Source: CBCOTE01 sp965112965 (lineage in GTDB: Bacteria > Desulfobacterota > Desulfovibrionia > Desulfovibrionales > Desulfovibrionaceae). Taken from it: a stretch of DNA of 64,000 nucleotides. Numbering within the stretch: the stretch's first letter is position 1; each line of letters starts with the position of its first letter. The DNA lies in contig CBCOTE010000019.1 in assembly GCA_965112965.1 (NCBI GenBank), forward strand, positions 124,001 through 188,000. Direction: 5' to 3'. Under the pieces are notes generated by a model. The model was not told where the DNA came from. It ran no database searches and saw only the letters and a program-made list of their open reading frames with translations. Positions 22,592 to 33,449 of this stretch are shown one piece after another. Both the position numbers and the translations under genes were made by a program.

Positions 22592-23330
22592 TTAGTCCGG
22601 TTTGGAGATGTAGATCAGGCTTACAAGCACGTTTTGTAGTTGGATTGAGCCTTGATCTAGTTTGAAGTGGTTAGCCAGCCAATAATGATGCAGTCGAGGA
22701 TTGGTATGGGACTATGCCAAAGATAGGGCAGGCGACACTGCATATGCTGACATCGGTAATGGTCTCAGTACCGTCATGGAAAAAATATTCGCCATCGGCT
22801 TGGACGTGGATGTGAGTGCTTAGAACTGCAGTAATTCGGCCGTCCAGATAGTACACAGGGTCTTCGTGTTGGTAGCCTCAGTATGTAAGTTTAGGATAAT
22901 AGTATTCCTACAGCAGAAGGGGGCGAGTTCAGCCAGAGGTGTATCGGCAATGTTTAATAGTTAGCTTGGAGTGGCCACGAAGGAGCGATTGAGAAAGTTA
23001 AATATGTTCAATCGAAATCCGTTTGAAACGATGGTCATAGTTAAGCTGTAGCTCGGAGCGCCCCCAAAGGGGCGTCGGCCGATTGCAGGCAGTGGGTCTC
23101 CGTATCCGAGAGGAGTCCGATGTCGGAGTACTTCCAGATGTGGCTGCTCTTGGTTAGCACATGGTAACTCGAGTTGAGGAAGGCCTGAGCGTCCTTAACA
23201 GTAGTCCGAGTCTGGACGGAAGCGTTCTTTTAGGTATTGATCATGACCAGGCTGATGTTGAATTCGACGTAGGGTCAAGGCAGAGCTTCGGCTAGAAGTT
23301 TGGCGTCCAGATCGCCAACTATGTTACTCA
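22592..23330 (-). pseudogene. ymdB: YmdB-type metallophosphoesterase, decayed
   Basis: YmdB (TIGR00282) is a binuclear-metal 2',3'-cyclic nucleotide phosphodiesterase. On the minus strand, broken frames give LSNIVGDLDAKLLAEALP (family FIGDIVGxPGRxALxxxLP), a stretch like IDLVIANGENASGG, then KDAQAFLNSSYHVLT and SHIWKYSDI (family GVDVLTSGNHIWK), and later YYLDGRITAVLSTHIHVQAD, which matches [21 protein letters not shown] almost residue for residue. The C-terminal part FKLDQGSIQLQNVLV also fits. Stops and at least one frame change interrupt it, and metal ligands are lost (GNHTW-type His is kept but the Asn/Gly context is changed). It lies directly upstream of tyrS on the same strand. Confidence 0.85.
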
Positions 23331-26300
23331 GTAACGAAGAATTTTATGTCTATTGAAATGATGTGAAGGATATTACAGGACATGCTGGGGCTACACTGTC
23401 TACCGCTGGGAGCCATAGGCTCGGCGGGATCAAGCAACTGGGAAGATCGATGGATGGCGAGAGGCGCTACGTGATAGATCCTATGCCGTTATTTTCCTAC
23501 GCTGGTCTAGCCGTTGGTTTAAGGACAGAGATAGTAGTTTGTCTTGTTCTGCTGCACCTAGTGATAATATTCGGCGCTTGCTTTATAGGTTTAGCGTTTA
23601 TATGGTCTTGAGATAGTGATAACTGTGCAGAAATACAGTAAACATGGCTTCTATGGCCACACTGGCTCCCTTGTATTTGTGACAAAATAGGTCGGCGCCA
23701 TGAGAACAGGAACTATTGCCAGGACGACCATCCGAGGGTGTATCGGTCGGTTAGGCTGCCAGCGAAAGATTGTTTATCTCTTGGACGAGGCTATAATATT
23801 ATCCTCAGGCCCATATGTCGCCCTGCCTCATAGATCTTGTATGGCAGTAATTTTGACAAGGGCCGATGACTTTGCTACTGGCCGGCCTCCACTCGGCATA
23901 GCCTATCTCTCTACGTTCTCATGGCCCAGCGTCACAAGGTTGCGCAGGCTACGCTTGTATTCAGATCGTTTACGAAATTTTCTTAATCGACGGGTGCCAG
24001 TCATCGGGGACCATGTAAGAAGTTAATCGTCGACCTTGGCTGGCGTAGGCATTTTACGGAATCATCTCCTGGCTTATCTTAGCATTAACGATGATTACAT
24101 ATCTAGCTGAAGTCCGCAGACAATATAAAGTTGTCCAAGGTCTATCATCCGCTAAAGAGAGTTGAGGCTATGGGTATTTATCAGCGATGATAATCGTCTG
24201 TAGCTATCTGTTCGGGCCACTTGTCCCAGAGCTTATAGCCAACATCCTTTTCCTGAGAAGGGACAGTCGCAACCTATGTTATTCACGACGCCTTTGTCCA
24301 CACAAAAGCCAGCCGCGGCGTTTAGTGTTGCACAAAAGAGACGCTGGAGATAGGAAACCACTTAGTTATGGTCTATTTATATGCGGTAGCCAGTATCTCT
24401 ATGAGGGCGTTGTGTCCGTAGTATCATTAGCTAGTTTATAGATATTTAGATCTTGGAGGACATTAAAACGCGATATCGCCTGGAAGTCGTCGCTGGCTGT
24501 GACGATGCAGAACGCGTCAGGATATTGCACTGCAACGTCTATAGTCCATCTGGGTTTGGCCTTGGAGTCATTTTGGTAGATTTTATTCAAAGGTATCGCG
24601 GCATAGAAGATGTATTTTTTTGAGCGTAGTGAGGACGTGGCAGGTATTTCAAAATTTGGGTAGCTTTACTCCTTGATGGCTAGATATTTCAGCGCACGGG
24701 GGGCTTACCTTTGGCTGTTAGTGGGGGTACGTTCGGTAGGTCCAAGTTGTACAGAAGTGCGGTGGCAACAGTTGTCATCTGGGGAGGGAGTCAAAAATAT
24801 GAGCGACTTCCAATTTTACGAGGGTGGACGAGACAGTCTCTAGTCTCCGTAGGCTGCAATAATGTTCGTGACTGCGAAAGTCTGGTGACAGGCGTGGCAG
24901 CATCTTCCGAGATGTCAATATTCTCTTCTGGCAGTCTAGGCCGAAAAAAAATAAACCCAGCACAGCAGTTTCGTTTTGATTGTAGCCATGCTGTGTCGAA
25001 TAGACATAGGCTATGCTGAGTTAGCCTTGGGTCGGTCGTTTTAGATATTTTAAAAAGTTTATGTCGGCGTTACAGAGGGGGTTGCCCTTGCAACATTTAA
25101 CGATAGTTATACATGGTAGACAGTATGTATAAGCACGATTTTTGCGTAATTTGCCGGGGCATCTGATGGGCTATGTAGTGATAAAATACCTCTAATCTCT
25201 CTAGAATTTTACATTCCGTTCTTTATAGAAGGCGTATCTGAGACATCTAATGACTAAAGGTGATTATTAAATAGAATAGCGACTGGCGTGGACAGAGGAG
25301 GCTTAGGTGAACTGCCAGGAAGTGATGTAGGGAGATATGCTGAGTACCTTATAGGCCACTGTAGCCGAGGCTATCGATCCGAAACGGCAGAAAAAATATT
25401 GGCAGTAGTGGGTAAGAGCTATATCATCATACTCGTCAGATATAAAGCGCATCCGATTATTGTGTTATCAAGCCCTCTATATGTAAGGGTTCTTGTTGTA
25501 AGGCACTAAATGTTTTTTTTGGCGGTGACGCCTACCTCAAGTAAGTGATTAGCTGTTTCTTAGTATACGGAAATTTCCGACCTGCTGATTTTTAATATGA
25601 GCGGCTATAGAATTTTCGGCCGTTGTCCAAAGAAAGTAGCGGTAATAGTTGCATTGCGGACTTTAAACATAGGTATGTATGTTTTTTTTGTTTAGCATAG
25701 GCATAGCGGCTGTAGCAGCTAAACGCTAGTTGTAGACAAACAGACTCGTGTTTTTAAACGTGGAAAAACAATGATATTCACAGTTATGAGACTGTTTGTA
25801 TGGTTAGGCCCAACATACCGTCCGGGAATTCCCGGGCTAATCGCTCTAATATGTATATCTATTCGTAGTTCAAAGCTATATCTTGTTTTTGTGCGCCACA
25901 TTCTAGCCGTAGGAACCAGATCAGTTTATAGAAAATTAGTAAATCATAGCAGCTCCAAACTTTGTATACACCGTACCGTAGTTAGAGACAGAATAGTCTC
26001 ATTTTTATCGTAATAGATACTATGGTATCATTGCTTTGATACAAACGCTATAGTATATTTTAAAAAGATTGATTGTGTCTTACTGTAAACATTAAGATTG
26101 TTTGGGATGTTATGCGACTGCATAAAAAAAGTTTTAGTTTGTTTTTCTGATATCACCAACCTATGTGTTGCGGGTGATTGACAAAAAAAATTAGACCGAC
26201 GCATGCGTGGCTATCCATAAAGATGGACCTGAACAGCTAATGTCTGAGCGTAGAATTTATAAATGTATACCGCAGATAGTATGTCAGTCTAGTCAGAAAA

Positions 26301-26814
26301 TAGAGCAAAAGAAGGGACGCATGGCCATCTTCATAAGTACGACGCCGATAACATTTCTTTCTAGCGTTTTTTAGCAAGACAGTGGAGCTGAACTTATTCT
26401 AGTATTCATATGGCCGGAGGATGACCGGCCAGGAAAGTCGTTTTCTTCGTTGAGGTTGGATATTCCCTGCATAGCGTCGATGCTAGATGTGAAGCGCTAT
26501 GGCGTTAGATATTCAATCTTGAGCTATCACTAAGAAGATTGGCAATAGATTTGTCTTGGCAATATGCGGTTGCCAGATCGACCTGTACCATAAATTATTC
26601 CAGTATGTTGGCTAATTTTGAAAGATCTAATATTAAATACTCTTATAAAAAAATAGTCTCCGGCACTCAATTGTCATGCCATCTCTGCAGTTGTCGGTAA
26701 GCTGCTCCTCCGTTATTTTTATTCGTCGTCCGGTGCGACTGCTATTCGTACGGTCTATCAGCCAGTCGTTCGTGTCCCATCAGCATTCCATACTTTACAA
26801 GGAGAGATTAAGTC
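23331..26814. other. Decayed stretch between ymdB remnant and lysA
   Basis: About 3.5 kb without an identifiable gene. RNase Y would be expected upstream of ymdB in Desulfovibrio-type gene order; I looked on the minus strand and saw no trace. Open runs at 23363-23611, 24187-24441 and 24711-25019 (plus) have no motifs. A perfect palindrome CCGGGAATTCCCGG lies at 25822-25835. Confidence 0.45.
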
Positions 26815-28065
26815 ATGCACCATTTCAAATATTGCGACGGTGAACTTTACGTCGAGGACGTGCGTATTAAAGATCTAGTTGAGACATACGGCACCCCCAT
26901 CTACGTCTACTCCGCTACTACTCTGCGCTGCCATTACGAGGCTTTTGACTCGGCCTTCGCCACTATCCCCCACCTAACTTGTTTCGCTGTTAAAGCCTGT
27001 CCCAACTTGTGCGTCCTGCGTTTGTTCAAGCAGCATGGTGCAGGTATGGATATAGTTTCGGGAGGAGAGCTCTTCCGTGCTCTGGCTGTCGGCGTACCTC
27101 CACAGCAGATTGTTTACTCTGGGGTAGGCAAACAGCTGCACGAAATTCGTCAAGCTCTGGAGGCGGATATACTCATGTTCAATGTGGAGTCTCTCCAGGA
27201 GCTAGAAGCCATCAACGCTTGTGCCGTATCTATGGGCCGTCAGGCGCGCATTAGCTTGCGCATAAACCCCGATGTGGATCCCAAAACACATCCTTATATT
27301 TCTACCGGATTAATAAAGAATAAATTTGGACTAGATATTAAGTCATCTATGGCTATTTATCGATTTGCCGTCGGATTGCCTGGGATAGAGCCCATAGGTA
27401 TTGACTGTCATATTGGATCTCAGATTACTAGCTTGGACCCATTTCTGGAGACTTTGGACCGGCTCATATGCATTTACGATCAGCTTAAGGCTGAGGGCAT
27501 CGATATCCGTTATCTCGACCTGGGCGGAGGCTTGGGTATTACGTATAACGACGAGGAGCCACCACATCCCACGGCTTTCGGACAAGCCCTGATGCCAGTA
27601 CTACGCGAATGTCCTATGACTGTCATCCTCGAGCCCGGCCGGGTTATCGCCGGTAACGCCGGCCTGTTGGTTACACGGGTAGTTTACACCAAGGAGACAC
27701 TAAACAAGCATTTTATTATTGTCGACGCAGCTATGAACGATTTAATACGACCTTCCTTTTATGGTTCACACCACCACATTGGTGAAGTGACCCTGGCCGG
27801 TCGCACGCCTATCATCGCTGATGTAGTCGGTCCTATCTGTGAGTCTGGCGATTTTTTGGCTCGTGACCGAAAGTTGCCTCGGGTTGAGCAAGGCGAATTA
27901 CTGGCCATATTTTCGACCGGTGCCTACGGTTTCGCCATGAGCTCTCAGTATAACTCACGGCCCCGCGCTGCCGAGTTATTGGTGGATGGTGGCAATGTTA
28001 TCTTAGCCCGTCATCGGGAGACTTACCGTGATCTTATTACCTTGGAGCAGGAATGTCTGGGATAA
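26815..28065 (+). CDS. lysA: Diaminopimelate decarboxylase
   Basis: LysA converts meso-diaminopimelate to L-lysine, the last step of lysine synthesis, with pyridoxal phosphate. The 416-residue product has the PLP-binding lysine in CFAVKAC (K60), the Gly-rich DLGGGLGITY phosphate-binding loop, ILEPGRVIAGNAG, and the PICESGDFLA motif whose Cys reaches the partner active site of the dimer. The C-terminal barrel contains GAYGFAMSSQYNSRPRAAE, standard for LysA. AAGGAGA stands eight bases before ATG 26815. The gene is alone; a decayed LysE-type exporter lies about 500 bases downstream on the same strand, which may reflect an older lysine gene neighbourhood. No damage seen. Confidence 0.96.
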   Translation: MHHFKYCDGELYVEDVRIKDLVETYGTPIYVYSATTLRCHYEAFDSAFATIPHLTCFAVKACPNLCVLRLFKQHGAGMDIVSGGELFRALAVGVPPQQIVYSGVGKQLHEIRQALEADILMFNVESLQELEAINACAVSMGRQARISLRINPDVDPKTHPYISTGLIKNKFGLDIKSSMAIYRFAVGLPGIEPIGIDCHIGSQITSLDPFLETLDRLICIYDQLKAEGIDIRYLDLGGGLGITYNDEEPPHPTAFGQALMPVLRECPMTVILEPGRVIAGNAGLLVTRVVYTKETLNKHFIIVDAAMNDLIRPSFYGSHHHIGEVTLAGRTPIIADVVGPICESGDFLARDRKLPRVEQGELLAIFSTGAYGFAMSSQYNSRPRAAELLVDGGNVILARHRETYRDLITLEQECLG

Positions 28066-28266
28066 CTACGGCCTAGACTGTTCGAGACGTTGTTAATTCG
28101 GTTTTGATCGGGCCGCCTGTGTATCCAGTCCTGCACCTATAGCGGTGAATGTTACGACTAGGTCGGCGAGAGTCGGCAGCATCACTATAGCTACCTTAAT
28201 GTTTTTTTTGCAAATTGACCTGCTCTGAATTTTAGCCATCGCTGCCGCAGTAATCATTTATTACTG

Positions 28267-28327
28267 CATGGGCCATGGTATCGAGCAATATAGTTCCAAC
28301 ATGGGCCATGGTGTATGGATACACCAT
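28267..28327. repeat. Direct repeat plus perfect hairpin downstream of lysA
   Basis: CATGGGCCATGGT occurs twice, at 28267-28279 and 28300-28312. The second copy overlaps a perfect inverted repeat, ATGGTGTAT-GG-ATACACCAT, at 28308-28327. No T run follows, so it is not an obvious intrinsic terminator. It could be an operator remnant or a local duplication. Confidence 0.6.
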
Positions 28328-28579
28328 ACTCTCATTATTCACCTTTTACCCATTTAGTATTCACTCTGTGTACGGGGGGGGCTATATTTCTGGCTCCTAT
28401 AAACAGCAGCTTGTGGCTGACTGATACCGCATAGGTTGCCCAAGCCCATTGCCCTTTTCTACGACTGGATCTTCATTTATTGCCTCTCTACTGACACTAG
28501 TAGAGGGAGTTATCCTTAATATCTACCCATTTTTTTCAAGTTCACCTTACGCAATAGTTACTGGTTTATTAGCCATCTG

Positions 28580-28900
28580 TGGTTCATGCATGTCATTGTC
28601 GGCCCCACACCTTTCTATGTCCTTTCTTCGACTTATGGCTCGGGAGGACGGGCGGCTATACCATACACGGGCTGATTGCGGTCTTTTCGTGTTCCTCTCT
28701 GGTGGTGGTAACGCATTGCTTAGCTATTTCGGCGGCTTTGTGCTTAAAGTTGGGCCCACTATTTTTTTTGTGCTGGCAGAGTGGCTATCTATGTTGGGCG
28801 ATTCTTTATTTCGCCTGGAGTGATCTCCGGCCCGGGTTACGCGGGTAGAGATCGGTAGCTATCTGGTTGGGCTCCTATTCGGATTCCTGGGCATTTAGTT
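28580..28900 (+). pseudogene. LysE/RhtB-type amino-acid exporter, decayed
   Basis: Reading across frames on the plus strand gives VVGPTPFYVLSSTYGSGGRA, which matches the LysE/RhtB signature region (xPGPnxlxVlsrslxxGrrAGl), then a second frame gives VVVTHCLAISAALCLKLGP and LCWAILYFAWSDLRPG, in line with the following helices of the family (gllvhxxlaalGLaaLl...aYLlwLGxxxlr). At least one frame change and several stops separate the pieces, and the family length of about 200-210 residues is not kept. Members export basic amino acids, threonine or homoserine lactones; the substrate cannot be judged here. Confidence 0.6.
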
Positions 28901-30162
28901 ATTGTGGTGGCAGATCGGCAACTAATATTATCGTTTTCATCTCTACGACTCCGTAGCCACTATGTTCATGGCGTTGGGAATCTGTATTTTTTGAACTCTG
29001 TTCATTTACCGGCTTGGTCCGTTACTGTTGGACTATAATCGATCTGTTGTCCGCCACATACGGCGTGTTTCTCTCGCCTTTATTAGTGTTGGAGTTCCTC
29101 ACATAGGGCTGTCTGGATTTTGACATTCGTTCCTGGGTAGTTAGTGGCATTTACAGGTGTATTGGTCGATGTAGGTGTAACGTATTTGCTTCCTTTGAGT
29201 CTGACTTTTCTATTGCAACAGTGTATCCTATACTTGTACCGCATCGTGGGCTGAGAAATGGACACAAATCCGTGACCGTGATCGGTGACGAGCTGTTTTT
29301 CATATCTATAAATTAACTACCAAGGCGAGCTATAGCTGTTTTGTTGACTTGATATTCGTATTTCAGTTGTTACTATAAAATCCAGCCATGGCGACACTTG
29401 AAAAAAATGCCATAGGAGTTGTCTGCTTGTTCTGCAGTCTTCTTCAAGCCAGTGGTTAAGCTGGAAGCGGATATACTACATGAAAAATTGCGCAAGCTCT
29501 AGGCTCTGAATAGGGCGCTTCGTCATTATAGGATAAGGAGCAGGAGATATAGTGATACTGAGATATAAATTTACTGATCGCATCGATAGTTGCTTCTGAG
29601 CCGATCATCTCTAATACTGTCGAGAATATTAATCGTAAGTTTTGTCGTGAGTGTGGTCTAGAGGTGCTACGACTTCTCGGGCATGCTCCCCATGAATAAA
29701 TAATGTACGATGTCTTGCCAATTTTTCTGAATTTGCACTAATTGTGTATTTTCAAAATTTCCGCGCTGCAAATGGTTGACTTCCTTAGTTCGTAGGGACC
29801 TAGAATATCTACAGCACGTCCATGATATTCGAATGGCACGTTGTTTGCTGCCGGAGCGAAAGATAATTGTTATCAGCTTTTGCAGTAATAAAGGCTTCGT
29901 CTTCTGGGTCCAGTCGTGGGAGTGAGGCTACACAAGGCTGATTACGATATATTATATTTTCATACAAAACCATTTGCCATTCCGTGTCGAACCGGGTAGA
30001 TAAAAAAAGTAAATTCTATTGTAGTTGTGTTTGATGTAGAGTTGCAGTGCTCTATTTATTCCTGTTGGCCAATGCCCCCCCTGCGCATGGTCTGTCAGTT
30101 GTCATATTCCTATCATCCACAAATTACTGACATCAACGTTATAAACTTTATGGAGGATATCG
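28901..30162. other. Decayed stretch upstream of the transglycosylase gene
   Basis: About 1.3 kb. The first part (28901-29260) is hydrophobic in broken frames and may be the tail of the exporter remnant. The rest has stops in all frames. It contains a good sigma-54-type promoter match at 29834-29849, listed separately. Confidence 0.45.
29834..29849 (+). promoter_or_regulatory. Candidate sigma-54 (-24/-12) promoter
   Basis: TGGCAC-GTTGT-TTGCT matches the sigma-54 consensus TGGCAC-N5-TTGC(A/T) at every fixed base and with correct spacing. It points toward the transglycosylase gene, whose start is about 310 bases downstream, with only decayed sequence between. An intact sigma-54 activator gene lies elsewhere in the window. 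It may be live, a relic of a dead gene, or chance. Confidence 0.4.
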
Positions 30163-31908
30163 TTGCATCGATTAGCCATCCTGCTCGCGGCATTGGTTAT
30201 CTTGAGCGTCTCCTGTGCGGTTAAGAAAAATGTCGTCTTGCCCGATGAACCAGCGGATACCGACGTGGTGGAAAAGATCGACCCAGCTCTATCCCAGCGG
30301 ATGGACCTAGACATGAACAAGTTACAGCTACCAGCACATGAGCAGAAGGTACTCGAAGGTGTTCAGGTAATGAACTTTAAGATAGATCATTATGCACGGC
30401 GTGAGATCCAGCGCGAGTTCATTTTCCTACACCACACTGTTCCGCATAGAGTCAGAGAGTGGCTAAAGCGCTCGGAGAGATACTTGGCTGGTTTGAAGCG
30501 CGTGCTTAACGAGCATGGTCTACCTGAAGAGTTGGCTTACCTGCCGCTCATCGAGAGTGGCTATAGCACCAAGGCTTGTTCTCCTATGGGGGCCAGCGGC
30601 ATATGGCAGTTCATGCCATATACTGGGGAACGTTATGGGCTCTCTAGGAATTACTGGATAGACGAGCGACGCGACCCGCTTATGGCTACAGCTGCGGCCT
30701 GTGAGTATCTAGGCAAACTCTATCAGATATTTGGCGATTGGGGCTTGGCCCTGGCCGCCTATAATGCCGGTGAAGGTAAAATTGGCCGAGCTATCGCCAT
30801 AGCTGGCAGCAGAGATTTTTTCCATCTTTCTCAAAATAATCACCGTCTGGATGATTTTGCCCAGCTTAGGCCGGAAACCTTGTCTTATGTGCCCCGTTTT
30901 ATTGCTGCGGTGCAGCTCGTCAAGAACCATGAGGTTTTGGGCTATGATCCTCTGCACATTCAACCAGAGCCAGACTTAAAGACCCTCCAAGCTAGGCCTG
31001 ATACTGACTTACGCAATTTGGCTCGGGCGTGCAATTTAGACTGGGAAACTTTTCGCGAGTATAATCTTTCCTTTTGCCGTAATAGCACTCCTTCTGATCG
31101 ATATGTAACAGTCCGGGTACCAGCTCATCAGGTCGAGAGGGCCAAGGTTTATCTCTCCAGCTCCCAGGCCGTCTGTTCCAAGTCCGATATGACCAGGCTG
31201 ACTCAAGTAAATAGGCTGTTAGTCAAGGCTGAGAAGAAAGGCATCTCTCTGAAAAAGGCCGTGGGTAAGAAAAAGGAACTCGTTAAGATATTAATAAAAT
31301 CAAAGAATAGCCGACAATCTGAGGCAGTCGTCTCGGCCAAGTTTGTCCAGCCTCAGGCCATCGCCACAGTTGCCACATCGGTGGCCCAGCCAATTCAATA
31401 CACTGCTGGCAATGGTGATACTGTCAATGTCCTGGCCAAATATTTTAAAGTGACTGAAGATGGTTTGTTCAAGTTTAATAGGTTTAAGCTGGCAAATGAT
31501 CTGCACGCTGGTAGGCTTCTATATTTACCGGGTAAGACGCTGTCCGGTAGGACCGTAGCCGTTACCATGGCGCCGTTGGCGACCCAGGTCCAGACTAAAA
31601 CAAAGGCCCTGGCTAGAACTATGGACACTTCCTCTATTATCTCTACGCCCATGATTGTTCAGGCTGCTTCCGAGGTAACTAAACCCGTCGCAGACTTGAC
31701 CAAATTTTCGACATCGTCTTATATCTCGACGTCAGCCCCGGCTAAGCTGACCGGTAAGAAAGCAACCGCCTATCAGATCAAGGGTGGTGATACTATCTGG
31801 AGTATTGCTAAAAAACTTGCTGTGTCTCCTGACAGTCTTATGCAGTGTAACAAGCTCAATAAAAGCACCATCCTGCGGCCTGGAGTTGTCCTGGTCTACA
31901 ATAATTAA
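30163..31908 (+). CDS. mltD: MltD-like membrane-bound lytic murein transglycosylase with LysM domains
   Basis: This enzyme cleaves peptidoglycan glycan strands to 1,6-anhydro ends. The 581-residue product begins with a hydrophobic signal (about residues 4-17) ending in SVSC, with C18 a possible but non-ideal lipobox cysteine. A goose-lysozyme-like SLT domain follows, with catalytic E131 in LPLIESGYSTKACSPMGASG, then GIWQFMPYTGERYGL and ALAAYNAGEGKIGRAI. Two LysM wall-binding domains lie near 407-455 and 537-581 (YQIKGGDTIWSIAKKL), separated by a Ser/Thr/Lys-rich linker. The start is TTG 30163, chosen because GGAGG stands six bases upstream. The whole frame is intact and of usual MltD length. 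Neighbours are decayed, so it is a single-gene unit. Confidence 0.92.
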   Translation: MHRLAILLAALVILSVSCAVKKNVVLPDEPADTDVVEKIDPALSQRMDLDMNKLQLPAHEQKVLEGVQVMNFKIDHYARREIQREFIFLHHTVPHRVREWLKRSERYLAGLKRVLNEHGLPEELAYLPLIESGYSTKACSPMGASGIWQFMPYTGERYGLSRNYWIDERRDPLMATAAACEYLGKLYQIFGDWGLALAAYNAGEGKIGRAIAIAGSRDFFHLSQNNHRLDDFAQLRPETLSYVPRFIAAVQLVKNHEVLGYDPLHIQPEPDLKTLQARPDTDLRNLARACNLDWETFREYNLSFCRNSTPSDRYVTVRVPAHQVERAKVYLSSSQAVCSKSDMTRLTQVNRLLVKAEKKGISLKKAVGKKKELVKILIKSKNSRQSEAVVSAKFVQPQAIATVATSVAQPIQYTAGNGDTVNVLAKYFKVTEDGLFKFNRFKLANDLHAGRLLYLPGKTLSGRTVAVTMAPLATQVQTKTKALARTMDTSSIISTPMIVQAASEVTKPVADLTKFSTSSYISTSAPAKLTGKKATAYQIKGGDTIWSIAKKLAVSPDSLMQCNKLNKSTILRPGVVLVYNN

Positions 31909-33449
31909 TTGCAAACTATGGAACATTTTAAGCGTTATAGACTGACACACTGGCGATCGTTTAATTTGAAATGACGGTTATTCTTTTTTTCTCCCAGACT
32001 TTCTCTACTTATCCATCTATCGCCGACTTAGACTGGTTGCCAGCTGATAATCAGCTCCAGATAGTCTCTGCTGACATCAGATTATTCAATTGTTATCGGC
32101 GTATGGACATCACAGTAGAAAAATATACTCAGGCACAACGGATCAGAATACTAGGCTCGGACTGTACAAGATCATGCATAAGGCCGAATGAGGTGAGTGT
32201 TTTTTTATTATTAATCAGCGTGCAAATACTGCGGAGCATTAATCCAGGCTAACATTAGACTTTGGTTGTTTTGGTTGGTTTGAGTCGTCTGGCTATTTTA
32301 TTTTTTGGCTATAATTTGTATGAAGTTAAAATAAGGCCTAGAGCAAAAAAATAGAAATATATTCCGGGATTTTCTGGTAGTCCTGGCTGAGCAGTACCTG
32401 CAGAGAGTGCTTCTGAAAGCCAACCTGTTGTTGTCGGATAGAATAGAGAATTCTTAAGACTCGAGGTGGATCGGACTTAGATGTGGAACTAAAAAGGATG
32501 TTACTATAGCGCTTTCCGTATTACCAGTCCCGAAGCTATGGATTGCCGTTGGCACTGCGCTACAGAGAGCTGGCTTGTCCCACCGGCCAAGTGGAGGCAA
32601 GATTTTTTGTATGAAAAAAACGAAGTATACTTCTATGGCATCTTTAAGAGATTAATCTGAATATTGTTTTACTGATGCCGGCGGAGGGGTACCCTGCAAG
32701 TACATTAGCTCTTGCGGCTGATGTGGTATATGACCGGAATTTAGCTTAAATCAATCTTGACTGCCTCATCATCCTGATGATCAGGAACGAGAACGACTAT
32801 TGCCCAAAATAGTTTTTTGGCCGGATTATGAGATGGCTACCACTTAAAGAAGCGTTTTTTTTGTCAAAAATCAAGTATGATCTGGATGGATCTAATCATG
32901 ACGGCCATCCGCGATGTACAGATGGTGGCATAGAATCTTATCCTTGCAATAAGCGCCGCTGTTGGTAAGCAGAACAAGGTGTTTTTATAATATTAACTAT
33001 TGGCTCTAGGTACCTCTGGACGCTTGCATAGTCCAGCAGACATCGTTCTCCATATTGTCCGATCTTTCTTGGCTAGATGATATCTTAGCCAAGATTAACG
33101 AGCTTATTTGCAGCAGCATCGGGCTATATCTAAAATTAATAATAAGTATTTGTTGAGTCCAAAGTCTGCTGTGAGTTGAAAAAAAAGACCAGACTGTAGG
33201 ACTATTCTGTGCGTCAGTGTAAGTTGATCATATCCAACGGCCTACAGACCTGGTATTTCAAAATAAAAGTTTGAATGCTATGAAAGGCATGTTTTCTCTA
33301 TAATTGATTTTTTGTTATACTCATGGTTTAATAGTGGCTATATAGTCGGTTTGGTGGATGCGTTTATAGACGTGTTATTTATGTGCAATACGACGCGTTG
33401 CATTATATTTAGCTAATAGATTCGGTCTAGAAGTTTCTGGAGTGCATTG
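31909..33449. other. Decayed stretch before the histidine kinase remnant
   Basis: About 1.5 kb with stops in all frames. On the plus strand a hydrophilic open run at 31971-32252 and a piece near 33030-33130 (LSWLDDILAKINELICSSIG) could be parts of the sensor region of the kinase whose catalytic remnant follows, but no PAS, HAMP or cache motif is recognisable. Confidence 0.4.
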
